From Fibrobacter sp. (GTDB taxonomy: Bacteria; Fibrobacterota; Chitinivibrionia; Chitinivibrionales; Chitinispirillaceae), in assembly GCA_012523595.1 (NCBI GenBank), contig JAAYIG010000212.1:1-64000 (forward strand): DNA of 64,000 nt, written 5' to 3'. Shown here one piece after another: positions 16,832 to 26,306 of the stretch (its first letter is position 1; the number at the start of each line of letters is the position of its first letter). The notes beneath the pieces are model-generated. The model was given only the letters and a program-made list of their open reading frames with translations. It had not been told where the DNA came from and did not search any database. The position numbers were made by a program, and so were the translations under genes.

Positions 16832-17962
16832 ATGGATAGAGTAGAATATTCAAGCCAGTTCCTTACTCCTGAAAAATTCGACCAATTGAAAAAACGAGGC
16901 CTTTCCGGGCCGAACGGATGGCTCCTCTTCGTGGCATGTAATTCAGGTATCGACTTTGCCGAATCTGTCAGGCGCGAATATGAGGCCATGCTCCGGGAAA
17001 ACAACAGTGAACTGGAATCAATCCCGCTGCTTGGAAGTTACAGTGAACCGATCACAACCATTTTTGCCGACAAGGAGACCTGCCCCAGGCTCAGACAGCA
17101 TGTAGCCGGTTCCAATGCCTACGTTTTCCAGTGCGTTCATGAATTCATCTCTCCAAACACTGTCAACGAAAATATTCAGCAGCTCCTCCAGGTGATCCGG
17201 ACACTGAGAGCACACAGAGCAAAAAGCATTACAGTTGTTACACCATATTACCCTTACTCAAGACAGGACAAGCCAAGTTTCCTTGCCAGGGAAGCAACGC
17301 TTGCCAGTCTGTTTTCAGATCAACTGAAGATCGCGGGTGCAAATATTCATCTCACATATCATCCGCATGCTCTCTCTCTTTACGGTTTTTATGAACCGGA
17401 AATGATGCTTGTTGCACTCAGCGGGCTCGATCTTTTTCTGGATATCTTCAGTCAATTCAAAGGCCGCGACGATGTCGTAGCAGTGTCAACTGATGCAGGC
17501 GGGGCAAAGATGACTGTGCACTTCTCCGATGCCATGGACATCCCATACGCGATTGCCAATAAATTCAGACCCGGGAAAGACCGCGCAAACCTCCTCGGAA
17601 TTATCGGGGACATAAGCGACAAAAAAACAGCCATTATTACCGATGATGAGACTGTGACAGGCTCCTCCATTATTAACGCCTGCAGATGGCTTTACCAGAA
17701 CGGAGTACATGAGATATACGCTGCAGTAAGCCATTTTAAAGTCAAAGAGGAGTACATTCCCAGAATTGTGGAACTTCATGAGAAGTTTGGATTGAAGGAG
17801 TTTCACACCACAGATTCGGTTCCTCAAATTCCCGCAATCAAAAATCTTAGTTTTGTCAAGGTTCATTCTCTGGCCAGAAGATTCGCAGCGACAATTAACC
17901 ATCTGCATTATAATCAGTCTGTAAGCGAGCTTTTCCGGCTCTCGGAAGAGCACCTGATGTGA
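16832..17962 (+). CDS. ribose-phosphate pyrophosphokinase-like protein
   Basis: 376 residues, longer than the usual ~315 of Prs. Prs-type landmarks are present: VVTPYYPYSRQDK, the second-domain entry HALSLYGFYE, and the PRPP loop as IITDDETVTGSS (canonical form ivDDmidTGGT). The usual DLHA metal site reads YHPHA and the KRR region reads NKFRPGKDR, so this is a divergent member. Prs makes PRPP from ribose-5-phosphate and ATP for nucleotide, His and NAD synthesis. A divergent paralogue with another role is possible if a second canonical prs exists in the genome. It starts 16 bases after prmA. Confidence 0.8.
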   Translation: MDRVEYSSQFLTPEKFDQLKKRGLSGPNGWLLFVACNSGIDFAESVRREYEAMLRENNSELESIPLLGSYSEPITTIFADKETCPRLRQHVAGSNAYVFQCVHEFISPNTVNENIQQLLQVIRTLRAHRAKSITVVTPYYPYSRQDKPSFLAREATLASLFSDQLKIAGANIHLTYHPHALSLYGFYEPEMMLVALSGLDLFLDIFSQFKGRDDVVAVSTDAGGAKMTVHFSDAMDIPYAIANKFRPGKDRANLLGIIGDISDKKTAIITDDETVTGSSIINACRWLYQNGVHEIYAAVSHFKVKEEYIPRIVELHEKFGLKEFHTTDSVPQIPAIKNLSFVKVHSLARRFAATINHLHYNQSVSELFRLSEEHLM

Positions 17963-17995
17963 AACGGCATTGTGTGGTCGGAGGCTAATTTACTT

Positions 17996-18037
17996 CGATA
18001 CCGATTCCGATACAGATTCCGATACCGACCCCGATTG
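17996..18037. repeat. degenerate hexamer array (GATACC/GATTCC), copy a
   Basis: About seven tandem hexamers of GATACC, GATTCC and close variants follow the prs-like gene. Three more arrays of the same kind occur in the window at 19651, 38990 and 51816, all between genes. There is no coding potential. Confidence 0.85.
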
Positions 18038-18141
18038 AGAAGCAGAAAACAGAGGTTGAACCGTACCCTCCCGGAGTGCTAAAATAGAAAACAGCGGCTT
18101 TTTGCGTTTCCGCTCTGTGTAATCATTAGGCAAAAAAAATA

Positions 18142-19638
18142 ATGAAGACATTCCCGCCTGAGAGAACATACTTCCTTCTCTCATTTTGTTTTTTCCTGAT
18201 TTTCATTCCAATGGGAAATCTCCCATCGGACACTGAATACAGTGTGGCCACAGCAGCTTCTATTTGTGAAGGGAAACTTTCTGTGGAACCCACCGGGAAT
18301 TTTCCAAACCTGAAAACAGGTCGTGATGGTCTCTCCTACAGCAAGTATGGAATCGCTTACGCATTTCTGTTCACTCCCGCTGCTTTCCTGGCGAAAACCA
18401 CTGCAACAGTTATCCCTGTAGAAGAAATTTTTCTGCTCTATGGATTGGCGGTTTTTACAAATACTATAATAGCCTCCTTTACAATTCTTCTTTTCTTCAG
18501 ATTGTTCCGTAAAATGGGATACTCAGGAAAAATCATTCTCTTAAGTATCATTTCCATTGCTGCGGGATCGATTCTTCTCCCTTACTCAAAGATAACCCAT
18601 TCTGAAATCCCCACCACCGCACTGCTTCTTGTATTTCTGCTAAGAATGCTCTCAGGTGAAAACCTCGATATCAAAAATGGAAACATATACGGTCTCATCT
18701 CATCAGCACTGATTCTGCTTAAACCCGGGAATGTGATTTACTCAGGATGCATTATCGGATGGGGGATTTATCTCATTATCCGGAGGAGAGTTACACCAGC
18801 AGGGGTTGCGACACTCTTATTCTGGCCGGCAGCCGCAGTACTGATCATGGCAGGACTTAACATCTACCGGTTTGGAAACATCTTCGATACCGGGTATGGA
18901 GCGGAACAGAGCGCATTCACCACACCGCTTCTCACAGGTCTCGGCGGGCTGCTTTTCTCCCCATCAAAATCTCTTTTCCTCTTTTCCCCGCTCGTTATCT
19001 TATGCATTCTGTCAATCTATTCTGCCTGGAAAAAATACCGTAATCTTACTGCTATGGTTCTTCTTATGTTCCTGGGTAACCTTCTTTTCTATTCAAAATG
19101 GCATGACTGGCATGGAGGATGGTGCTGGGGACCGAGACTGATTCTCCCCTCCCTTATTATAACCCACATCTTTCTTCCCGAATTTATCAGTAAACTGAAC
19201 AAAGGCTGTTTGAAAAAAGCTCTGTTTGTCTCTCTATTGTCAGCTGCCGTTATAATTAATTTGACAGGTGCACTGGTATGGTACCAGCAGATATACTATT
19301 TCCATACCGATCATCGCACGGTCACTGGTTCCCACCTCATTATAGCCGAAAAACTTTTAATCAATAAGCTCCAGGGGAAACCTGAAATTTACTCCTGCAG
19401 TGACTTTAAAAGTTACTGCTCAAGCATACAGCAATGGAATAATTTTGTAGATGGAGACAAAATTGATTTCAGTGATTTTCAGACTTTTCAGGGTCTCTCT
19501 ACCTTATGGAGCGGATTAGCAAGAAACTATGGTCTGAATTTCATGTGGCTAATGCCGGTTTCGCTTCTTCTGATTGTCATTTCCATGGGTATCATACAAT
19601 GGAAACAGTTAACAGGCCTGCAGAAGCAGAATGAATAA
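18142..19638 (+). CDS. polytopic membrane glycosyltransferase-like protein
   Basis: 498 residues with about 10 membrane spans beginning near residue 10. A large extracytoplasmic loop (residues 30-70) carries PSDTEYSVATAASICEG, where the acidic pair could serve as the catalytic site used by lipid-phosphate-sugar (GT-C fold) transferases. Later landmarks are NIYRFGNIFDTGYG, LFSPSKSLFLFSPL and WHDWHGGWCWGPR, which recur in this family of uncharacterised GT39-like proteins. It probably transfers a sugar from a polyprenyl carrier outside the inner membrane. Hexamer arrays flank the gene on both sides. Confidence 0.75.
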   Translation: MKTFPPERTYFLLSFCFFLIFIPMGNLPSDTEYSVATAASICEGKLSVEPTGNFPNLKTGRDGLSYSKYGIAYAFLFTPAAFLAKTTATVIPVEEIFLLYGLAVFTNTIIASFTILLFFRLFRKMGYSGKIILLSIISIAAGSILLPYSKITHSEIPTTALLLVFLLRMLSGENLDIKNGNIYGLISSALILLKPGNVIYSGCIIGWGIYLIIRRRVTPAGVATLLFWPAAAVLIMAGLNIYRFGNIFDTGYGAEQSAFTTPLLTGLGGLLFSPSKSLFLFSPLVILCILSIYSAWKKYRNLTAMVLLMFLGNLLFYSKWHDWHGGWCWGPRLILPSLIITHIFLPEFISKLNKGCLKKALFVSLLSAAVIINLTGALVWYQQIYYFHTDHRTVTGSHLIIAEKLLINKLQGKPEIYSCSDFKSYCSSIQQWNNFVDGDKIDFSDFQTFQGLSTLWSGLARNYGLNFMWLMPVSLLLIVISMGIIQWKQLTGLQKQNE

Positions 19639-19650
19639 CAAATTACATTT

Positions 19651-19679
19651 CGATACCGATTCCGATACCGATACCGACG
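19651..19679. repeat. degenerate hexamer array, copy b
   Basis: Nearly five tandem GATACC/GATTCC hexamers fill the short space between two convergent glycosyltransferase-like genes. Same orientation as copy a. Confidence 0.85.
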
Positions 19680-19692
19680 ATGGAAGAGATCA

Positions 19693-21318
19693 TCACTGCA
19701 AAACAAAAACGCAATACGATTTCTGAGGAGCCCCGAACTTGACAGAATAAGGGATCCGGCCGGCCCCGTAGAATCCGCCCTTGAATCCCATGGTACGCAC
19801 AGGCCAGTTATAAAGGTTAATTGTATCGACTGGTACAGCAGTCAATCCCTGCAGGAATTCCCGTGCCTTGTAATCTCCCGGTATCACGTTTTCCACCAGA
19901 TAGTGCCCCTTCTGAGGTCTATCCTTATCGATCCTGATATTGCGATATCCTGCCCTCGAGAGATAGTAATCAAAGGAGAGACGCCCGAAATACCACGTAT
20001 CCTCAGGATAGTACCCTTTCCTGTTCAGTAAATACGGAAGTTTACGGTCTGAATCACTCTGAAAATAATCGGCACAGGCCAGAGCTATGGAAAAGACAAA
20101 GGAAAAAAGAATTGCAGATGACAGGAATAATCTGCGATGCTTCAAAAAACGGATCTCTTCACCAAGCACTATCAGTCCTACTGGAATAAGAGGCAGCATA
20201 TACCTGACCATCGCTGACGGAAGCATTATCATTATTCCTATGTACAACAGTGAATAAGCTCCTATCAGTCTGCTTTCGTAAGATTCTGCGCCTGTTCCGG
20301 ATATCTTTACAAAAACAGATTTCCACAAAATCCAGATACCGCTGGCAGTAAAAAATGAATATGCCAGACCAAGCCATACCGGTTCTTTCAGTACTACAAT
20401 AAGCAGTACACCCCAGAAAACAGCGATGGATGAAGTGATTGCCAGGGCTCGAAAACTTCTTCTGGCCAGCATCAGCCAGTACCAGAACACAGGAAGTATC
20501 AATGCTCCTCCGGCATAGCTTACAAAACGCTCTATCCTGTACCGTACATCACCGGGACTCAACCCAAACCACCCTATTGAAATGTACTGGATTTTTTTAT
20601 ACACAATGATATTATGCCCCACCCAGATCAGCGGCAGCAATATTGCGGGAATGCACCAAAGGAGTAAAAACCTCCATTTTCTCTTCAGAATCAGGCAAGG
20701 CCCGAAAAGAAAATAGAGCGGCAGGGCATTGGTTTTGGTAAGTGCGGCCAGCCCGGTGACAATTCCTGAAAACAGAATAAAGATTCCATTGTCTTTTCTG
20801 AGTCCGTAAAGGAAAAGAACAAGAGACAACAACATCAGTGCTGTGATCGGCACATCCCACATCACATTGTGGCTGTTTACAAGCAAAGACGGAGAAACCG
20901 TCCACAGAAGAGTACCTGCTGATTGATAACCGGGTGAAAAAAACATTCCCAGAAGGTACCAGACAGAAACAATGGCCAGAACATAAAACGCAAACAGAAC
21001 TGTATGAAAAACCCATTCCCGGTCACCAAAGAGAACAATGCTGCAAGCAAGAATTGCAGGAAGAAGGGGGGGGTGGCCGCAGCGGAAAAACACACTCGTT
21101 TCAGGCATTTCAGTTTTATCATGCAGAACCATGTGGCGCCCGTAATCACCCAGAGGAGGATCGACAGGATTTTCGATTATCTGACGGGCTGTATACACCA
21201 GCATGTCAGCATCTATATGCAGAGCCTTATTTGCAAACGGGAAATAACACAGGATTGCGACACCCAGAATCAAAAGTACTTGAGGCAGAGGCCGCAGGAG
21301 ATATGGTCTTTCCTTCAT
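19693..21318 (-). CDS. GT39/PMT-like membrane glycosyltransferase
   Basis: About 541 residues from ATG at 21318 (AGGA four bases before it); an in-frame TTG at 21360 is less likely. About 11 membrane spans. The first periplasmic loop carries ALHIDADMLVYTARQI, with acidic residues where dolichyl-phosphate-mannose and ArnT-type GT-C enzymes hold catalytic Asp, followed by RCGHPPLLP, which matches the ..HPPL.P motif of the family. The C-terminal 120 residues are soluble and exported. The likely role is transfer of a lipid-linked sugar to an envelope acceptor. It is convergent with the 498-residue protein, and the two may modify the same polymer. Confidence 0.82.
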   Translation of the reverse strand: MKERPYLLRPLPQVLLILGVAILCYFPFANKALHIDADMLVYTARQIIENPVDPPLGDYGRHMVLHDKTEMPETSVFFRCGHPPLLPAILACSIVLFGDREWVFHTVLFAFYVLAIVSVWYLLGMFFSPGYQSAGTLLWTVSPSLLVNSHNVMWDVPITALMLLSLVLFLYGLRKDNGIFILFSGIVTGLAALTKTNALPLYFLFGPCLILKRKWRFLLLWCIPAILLPLIWVGHNIIVYKKIQYISIGWFGLSPGDVRYRIERFVSYAGGALILPVFWYWLMLARRSFRALAITSSIAVFWGVLLIVVLKEPVWLGLAYSFFTASGIWILWKSVFVKISGTGAESYESRLIGAYSLLYIGIMIMLPSAMVRYMLPLIPVGLIVLGEEIRFLKHRRLFLSSAILFSFVFSIALACADYFQSDSDRKLPYLLNRKGYYPEDTWYFGRLSFDYYLSRAGYRNIRIDKDRPQKGHYLVENVIPGDYKAREFLQGLTAVPVDTINLYNWPVRTMGFKGGFYGAGRIPYSVKFGAPQKSYCVFVLQ

Positions 21319-21530
21319 CAATCCTGAGTATACAGGAAAAGAAAATCCCTGTCGACCCAAAAATACCAGGGGTTCTCACCTGCCCCGCATTGTCTCAGTG
21401 TTTTAAAATGGCTGCAAAAATGCACGATTACAGGATATATATAATGAAAAACACTTTACTACAGACCGCTGGAAAGGTATTATTTTGAGCTAAGACAGCT
21501 TTGTTCAGAATTTATCCAATCCGGCTGCTG

Positions 21531-23669
21531 ATGAGTCAAATAAAAGCATACATCTTCCTGATATGTATCTTTACCTCCCTTCTCTCTGCACAAACCTTTG
21601 AGGTGCACTCTATTACAGGCAACGCAAAGGTGCAGAGGCCTGATAAAAGGGAATGGGAAAAGATCTCAAGCGGGTCAAAGCTCTCAGACAATGACCTTGT
21701 GGAAACTTTTTTCCAGACAAGGCTTATCCTGACTTTTGGAAATAACAACCAGGTGATTTTAGGGTCAAACTCCAGGGTTCTGCTGAATATTTCGACAACA
21801 AGCCAGCAGGATTCAGTATTAAAAGTTAATTTGACTCTCTTTGGCGGTGCAATTTACACGAAAACCGTATCAGGATGCCATACGGTAATTTACACGGCAA
21901 ACGCAGTCTGTGAAATGGACAGCGGCTCGGTTTCCACGGTCGCGGATATCAAAACCGGAGAATCCGGATTCCACTCTCTTGGCGGTTTGGTTTACGTAAG
22001 AAATATCGCTCATCAGAAAGGCTTAGAGCTGCATCCGGGAATGACCACAATGGTCCTGCCCAGTAAAGAACCTGCGGTTCCGCTCTTTATTACCCACCGG
22101 CACACAGCCCTTCTCAAATCCCTTTTTGGTGATGAGTTTATTGAAAATGAGATGGAGGCGATGAAAATCGAGCCCACAGAGGATTACGGGACCGGAAGCC
22201 ATCTCACCCCCTCACAGACTCTGCCGCCAGAATCGAACAAACCTTCAGATCAGGAGATGCCCAAAAACCAGTTCAGCCTGGACAGGATTTACGGAATCAT
22301 ACTCGAAAGTCAAAAAAGTGAGACCAGGTTTTATACACCGTTGCAACGACCTGTTTATGCCGCATCGAATAAACTGATCCTTTCAGCAGGCACTGATATC
22401 GGTTTTTACGATGGAAAGAGGTATCCAGCTTTAACGATCCAGCCATCCCTGAACCTGCCGGTATTTTCACTTGGCCTCAGATTAAGATTTGCTGAAGATT
22501 ACCGGGACAGGATAAATTACGGCTTTAAGTCCAGGGCAGGACTGCTCGATAAACTGGAGCATATACTTATCGGTAAAGATTCCACATATATCTATGCAGG
22601 CTCGATCAGGAATTATACTCTCGGCCACGGGCTGATAGTCAACGATTTTACAAATGAGGACCCCCGGGAGATATTTCATCCGATAGGGGTAAAGGGTCAG
22701 GTACAAATCTCAGAAATCGGCATCAGAGCCTTTTTATCAGATGTCACTAATCCACAGATCGGTGGAATTTACTTAAGCATGGAACCATCCATGTATTCCC
22801 TGGGCCTGGGATACTATTTTGACCTGGATCAGCATAAAAATCGTGACAATTCAGGAAACTTCAGGTACTTTAAACAACCTTCATCCGGCACACTGGTTCC
22901 TGATCCGCAGGAAGACATTTCCAACGCCCATATTTATGAATTCAACTTTTCTTCCGATATTATCTCCAATCACAAGATAAAGCTCCGGCTCTCTTTTGAA
23001 CTGGCTCAAAAGCTTCAGCCGCATAATGATGGGCTGATATTGAGAATGCCGACCGTATACTGCAATTTTAACAGGACAGGACTCGGGTTGAGCTTTATCG
23101 GTGAGACCGGAAGACTAATGTCTCATCAGTTTGACTCACATTACCTCCTTAACCGTTACCGCATCAAAAGCGCATCCACATCTGATACCCTTATAACCCA
23201 GAACAATTACCTGTCAAATGACAGACGGGCTATAGGCTTTCAACTGTCTTTTAACTCCAATCCATTTAAAGGCATAGATATCGATTTTAAATACAAACAG
23301 GATTTTCTGGGAAAGCATCAGATCAGGCTGATTCAGACAGACTCAACCAGCAGTATCGATGTATCAGGTGATTTTTCATACAAACTGATGTGCAGATTTA
23401 ATAATGAACTGATACCATTTCTGAAATACGGAGATTTGTATATTCAGCAGTTCCATGGGAAAACCCTGCCTGCAGGAGGAAAGCTTATATATTCATGGGG
23501 CACTGAATTCGGAGGATATCTTTTGACAGAACCGCTATTCCTCAACACTGCGATTGAAGCAGGAGTAAAAGCACTCTTTATGGATAACATTGACAATTTA
23601 AACAACACCGCAGAACCGGAAGATATGCTTTGGGAGTTTTATGCCGGTCTGCAGATTGGTTTCTTATGA
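21531..23669 (+). CDS. FecR-domain outer-membrane barrel protein
   Basis: About 712 residues from ATG at 21531 (in-frame TTG at 21501 possible; no strong ribosome binding site for either). After a signal peptide (AYIFLICIFTSLLSAQ) a FecR-type domain spans about residues 25-165, with the typical sequence of GNAKVQ, WEKISSG, L.DND.V.T and the rising strands TRLILTFGNNNQVILG. A linker rich in Pro, Ser and Glu follows (about 205-250). From about 265 to the end amphipathic strands ending in LQIGFL indicate a barrel. FecR domains normally sense or scaffold in the periplasm. It overlaps nadC by 4 bases. Confidence 0.75.
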   Translation: MSQIKAYIFLICIFTSLLSAQTFEVHSITGNAKVQRPDKREWEKISSGSKLSDNDLVETFFQTRLILTFGNNNQVILGSNSRVLLNISTTSQQDSVLKVNLTLFGGAIYTKTVSGCHTVIYTANAVCEMDSGSVSTVADIKTGESGFHSLGGLVYVRNIAHQKGLELHPGMTTMVLPSKEPAVPLFITHRHTALLKSLFGDEFIENEMEAMKIEPTEDYGTGSHLTPSQTLPPESNKPSDQEMPKNQFSLDRIYGIILESQKSETRFYTPLQRPVYAASNKLILSAGTDIGFYDGKRYPALTIQPSLNLPVFSLGLRLRFAEDYRDRINYGFKSRAGLLDKLEHILIGKDSTYIYAGSIRNYTLGHGLIVNDFTNEDPREIFHPIGVKGQVQISEIGIRAFLSDVTNPQIGGIYLSMEPSMYSLGLGYYFDLDQHKNRDNSGNFRYFKQPSSGTLVPDPQEDISNAHIYEFNFSSDIISNHKIKLRLSFELAQKLQPHNDGLILRMPTVYCNFNRTGLGLSFIGETGRLMSHQFDSHYLLNRYRIKSASTSDTLITQNNYLSNDRRAIGFQLSFNSNPFKGIDIDFKYKQDFLGKHQIRLIQTDSTSSIDVSGDFSYKLMCRFNNELIPFLKYGDLYIQQFHGKTLPAGGKLIYSWGTEFGGYLLTEPLFLNTAIEAGVKALFMDNIDNLNNTAEPEDMLWEFYAGLQIGFL

Positions 23670-24535
23670 AAATCGACAGTGAAAAAGAATATCTGGATGT
23701 CCTTCTTGCCTGTGCACTGCGGGAAGATCTCGATGAGAGAGGCGATGTAACTTCGGAAGCTGTTTTTTCCGACAGTGATATGGCGGAAGCTGTTATTAAA
23801 TGCAAATCACATGGCGTTCTTTCGGGTATATACCTGATAGAGCCTCTCTTTCAAAAAATCGACAGCAGAATAAAAATCGAGATATGCTGCAATGATGGTG
23901 ATCAGGTCGCGCCTGGAAAGATGATCTGCATCTTGCATGGGCCGATAAAGGGGATTCTGGCAGGCGAGCGGATCATACTGAATTTTCTGCAGAGGTTAAG
24001 CGGAATTGCCACTGTCACTTCCCAGTATGTAAAAGCTATCGAGCATACCGGCACGAAACTGCTTGACACGAGAAAAACCACCCCTGGCCTGAGATTCCTT
24101 GAGAAGAAAGCTGTTTTACACGGTGGCGGACTCAATCATCGCTTCGGCCTCTTTGATATGATCCTTATCAAGGATACTCATGTCAAACGATGCGGTGGTC
24201 CGGCAAATGCTCTGAAAAAGGCGTTAGATTTCAGGTCAGATAAAAAAGACCTGAAAGTGGAGGTGGAAGTCCAGTCTTTTGAGGAATTCCTGGAGACAGT
24301 AGAGTACTTGCCCGACAGAATTATGCTTGACAATATGTCCCTTGCAGATATGAAGGCATGCGTGGAACATATCAGGAAAAACCATTCCAATATAGAGCTG
24401 GAAGCAAGCGGAAATATAACGCTGTCAAATATTGCCGCAGTTGCCGCCACAGGGGTCGATTTCATCTCATCGGGAGCTATCACCCACAGTGCACCGGCTC
24501 TTGACATTCACCTGGTGATCAAGCAGGCAGGATGA
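23666..24535 (+). CDS. nadC: nicotinate-nucleotide pyrophosphorylase (carboxylating)
   Basis: 289 residues. The ATG at 23666 overlaps the preceding stop as ATGA. NadC condenses quinolinate with PRPP to nicotinate mononucleotide and CO2 in NAD synthesis. Seen: LREDLDERGDVTSEA at the N-terminus, ERIILNFLQRLSGIAT, TRKTTPGLR (substrate-binding Arg and Lys), GGGLNHRFGLFDMILIKDTH, VEVEVQSFEE, and the C-terminal phosphate loop SSGAITHSAP. Length is normal. It is translationally coupled to birA by another 4-base overlap; coaX follows, forming a cofactor cluster. Confidence 0.96.
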   Translation: MKIDSEKEYLDVLLACALREDLDERGDVTSEAVFSDSDMAEAVIKCKSHGVLSGIYLIEPLFQKIDSRIKIEICCNDGDQVAPGKMICILHGPIKGILAGERIILNFLQRLSGIATVTSQYVKAIEHTGTKLLDTRKTTPGLRFLEKKAVLHGGGLNHRFGLFDMILIKDTHVKRCGGPANALKKALDFRSDKKDLKVEVEVQSFEEFLETVEYLPDRIMLDNMSLADMKACVEHIRKNHSNIELEASGNITLSNIAAVAATGVDFISSGAITHSAPALDIHLVIKQAG

Positions 24536-25266
24536 GACCCGACTGTCTCAATGGACTGCCGTTTGTCCGGAAATTCATCCATCTCGAGAATATCGATTCA
24601 ACAAACCTCTTCGGCCGGTCTTTAGAGGACATTCCCGAATCAGGGATTACAGTGATTCAGGCAGACAGCCAGAGTTCCGGACGTGGAAGGCTTGGAAACT
24701 CCTTTTTCTCATCGCATTCCGGCGGTCTCTGGGTCAGTATCATTACGCCGATTTCAGACCTGAGCAGACACTTTCAGTTCAACAGGGCAATTTCACTTGC
24801 CATACACGATTCCATCCTGAAACTATTCCCGGATTCTCCATTGGGAATCAAGTGGCCGAATGATATTTACTGGGCAGAGAGGAAAATCTGCGGAATTCTG
24901 CTGGAAAACCATCTGTTTAATCCTGAATTCCTGGTAATTGGCTTTGGTATAAATGTAAATATCAAAGCCTGCGATTTTCCGCCTGAGATCAAAGACAGGG
25001 CAACTTCGGTTCTTATCGAAACCGGACAAACCATCTCCAGAACCCTGCTCCTGCGCTCTATTCTGGAAAACTTTCATATCAACCTTTCCGCCGACCAGAT
25101 ATCTCTTCACATCAGATACCTGGATCATCTGTACAGAAAAAGTTCGGAGGTTGAGATTGGAGAGGTCAGGGGGGTGCTGCATTCTGTGGAAGTAGATGGA
25201 AGGCTGTGTATACGGCGTGATAGTGATTATATTTATGTCGGTTCCGGGACACTGAACTTTCTCTGA
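24532..25266 (+). CDS. birA: biotin-[acetyl-CoA-carboxylase] ligase
   Basis: 244 residues, monofunctional: there is no N-terminal DNA-binding domain, so it does not act as a biotin repressor. Motifs are IDSTN (biotin contact), SSGRGRLGN (the biotinyl-AMP loop, GRGR.G), IKWPNDI (catalytic Lys), KICGILLE and GFGINVNI. The short C-terminal SH3-like domain is present (about residues 200-244). It attaches biotin to the carrier protein of acetyl-CoA carboxylase, linking to the fatty-acid operon further along. ATGA overlap with nadC. Confidence 0.95.
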   Translation: MRPDCLNGLPFVRKFIHLENIDSTNLFGRSLEDIPESGITVIQADSQSSGRGRLGNSFFSSHSGGLWVSIITPISDLSRHFQFNRAISLAIHDSILKLFPDSPLGIKWPNDIYWAERKICGILLENHLFNPEFLVIGFGINVNIKACDFPPEIKDRATSVLIETGQTISRTLLLRSILENFHINLSADQISLHIRYLDHLYRKSSEVEIGEVRGVLHSVEVDGRLCIRRDSDYIYVGSGTLNFL

Positions 25267-25276
25267 ATAAAGAGCA

Positions 25277-26032
25277 ATGGCATACACAATCGCGATCGAT
25301 ATCGGAAATACAAGAACCCATCTTGGGTTGATAGACCCTGAAGAGCTGCAGTGCATGAGCAGACTGGATCTTCCCTCTTCAGAAATTGAACACCAATTGC
25401 TTCCTTCTGTGCACTCACTTAAAGAGCAAGGCCATGGTGATATCGGGCGGATCGTTCTTGCTGGCGGGATAAGAAAAGCCAGGGAATGGTCAGCCGGAAT
25501 GCTGCGGAAAACCTTTGGAAATGTTATCGAGTTCAAATATAATCCGGAACTGCCGGTAAAGTTTGACTATGAGAATATAAACTGCCTGGGAGCAGACAGA
25601 ATTGCGCATGCGCTTTACGGAAACGCCGTCTTTCCAGAGAAAAATCTCATTATTATAAGTATAGGAACAGCCATAACTGTGGATCTTCTGGTTGATCATG
25701 AATTCAAGGGCGGAACAATCCTTCCGGGAATCCTGATGCAACTGCAAAGCCTTCATAAATTTACAGACGCGCTCCCTGAAATCATGCCGGAAGGGGAATT
25801 CTCTCTGCCGGGGAGATCAACTGAGTGGTGTATCAGGGCCGGGGTATTAAATGGCACTGCCGGAGCTCTGAATCACATTGTGGAGTCTTATAAAGGCTCT
25901 TTTGCATCTTTAGATTTCAGGATTGTCTCAACCGGAGGCGCCTGGCCCCTTATTGAGAAACTGGTGAATTTCGAGACTGTTTATATCCCTGATATGACAC
26001 TCATCGGTATGTCCATTTTACAATCACCCTGA
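25277..26032 (+). CDS. coaX: type III pantothenate kinase
   Basis: 251 residues. The ASKHA-fold signature is clear: IAIDIGNTRTHLGL (phosphate loop 1), GADRIAHALYGNA (residues about 110-122), IISIGTAITVDLL (phosphate 2) and GGTILPGI. CoaX phosphorylates pantothenate, the first step of CoA synthesis, without feedback inhibition by CoA. It starts 10 bases after birA, completing nadC-birA-coaX. Confidence 0.95.
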   Translation: MAYTIAIDIGNTRTHLGLIDPEELQCMSRLDLPSSEIEHQLLPSVHSLKEQGHGDIGRIVLAGGIRKAREWSAGMLRKTFGNVIEFKYNPELPVKFDYENINCLGADRIAHALYGNAVFPEKNLIIISIGTAITVDLLVDHEFKGGTILPGILMQLQSLHKFTDALPEIMPEGEFSLPGRSTEWCIRAGVLNGTAGALNHIVESYKGSFASLDFRIVSTGGAWPLIEKLVNFETVYIPDMTLIGMSILQSP

Positions 26033-26087
26033 TCAACATCTCCTTTGTTGCCTCTTTAGAACCTTAAAAGGTAATTTATAAGCCAGA

Positions 26088-26306
26088 ATGGAAAACAATC
26101 AGGAACCGTTCCGCTACCAGATAATCAGAAAAATCAACTCCGGGGGAATGGCCTCGGTTTTTCTTGCAATCGACAGCAAGCTTGGCCGTGAGGTCGCGCT
26201 TAAAAAGATTCATCCTCATCTGCTAAACCAGAAAGAAACCATCATCAGATTCAATTTAAAGGGTTTCATTGCAGGTGAATTCTCAATCCAGTATATTCGA
26301 AGGTAA
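26088..26306 (+). pseudogene. truncated Ser/Thr protein kinase (N-terminal fragment)
   Basis: 72 codons encode the start of a Hanks-type kinase: YQIIRKINSGGMASVFLA (glycine-rich loop), VALKKIHPHL (ATP-binding Lys) and KETIIRFN. The frame then departs from the kinase pattern at about 26258 and stops at 26306. The C-lobe with the catalytic HRD and DFG motifs is absent. The break joins DNA belonging to another gene remnant, so this is the stump of a deletion or recombination. Confidence 0.75.

Noticed and set aside
17996-18037. CRISPR array
   Set aside because: The hexamers have no spacers or 25-40-base repeats, and no cas genes are present anywhere in the window.
26088-26306. intact small kinase-like regulator
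   Set aside because: Only the ATP-binding N-lobe start is present and the frame ends in unrelated sequence, so a truncated remnant is more likely.
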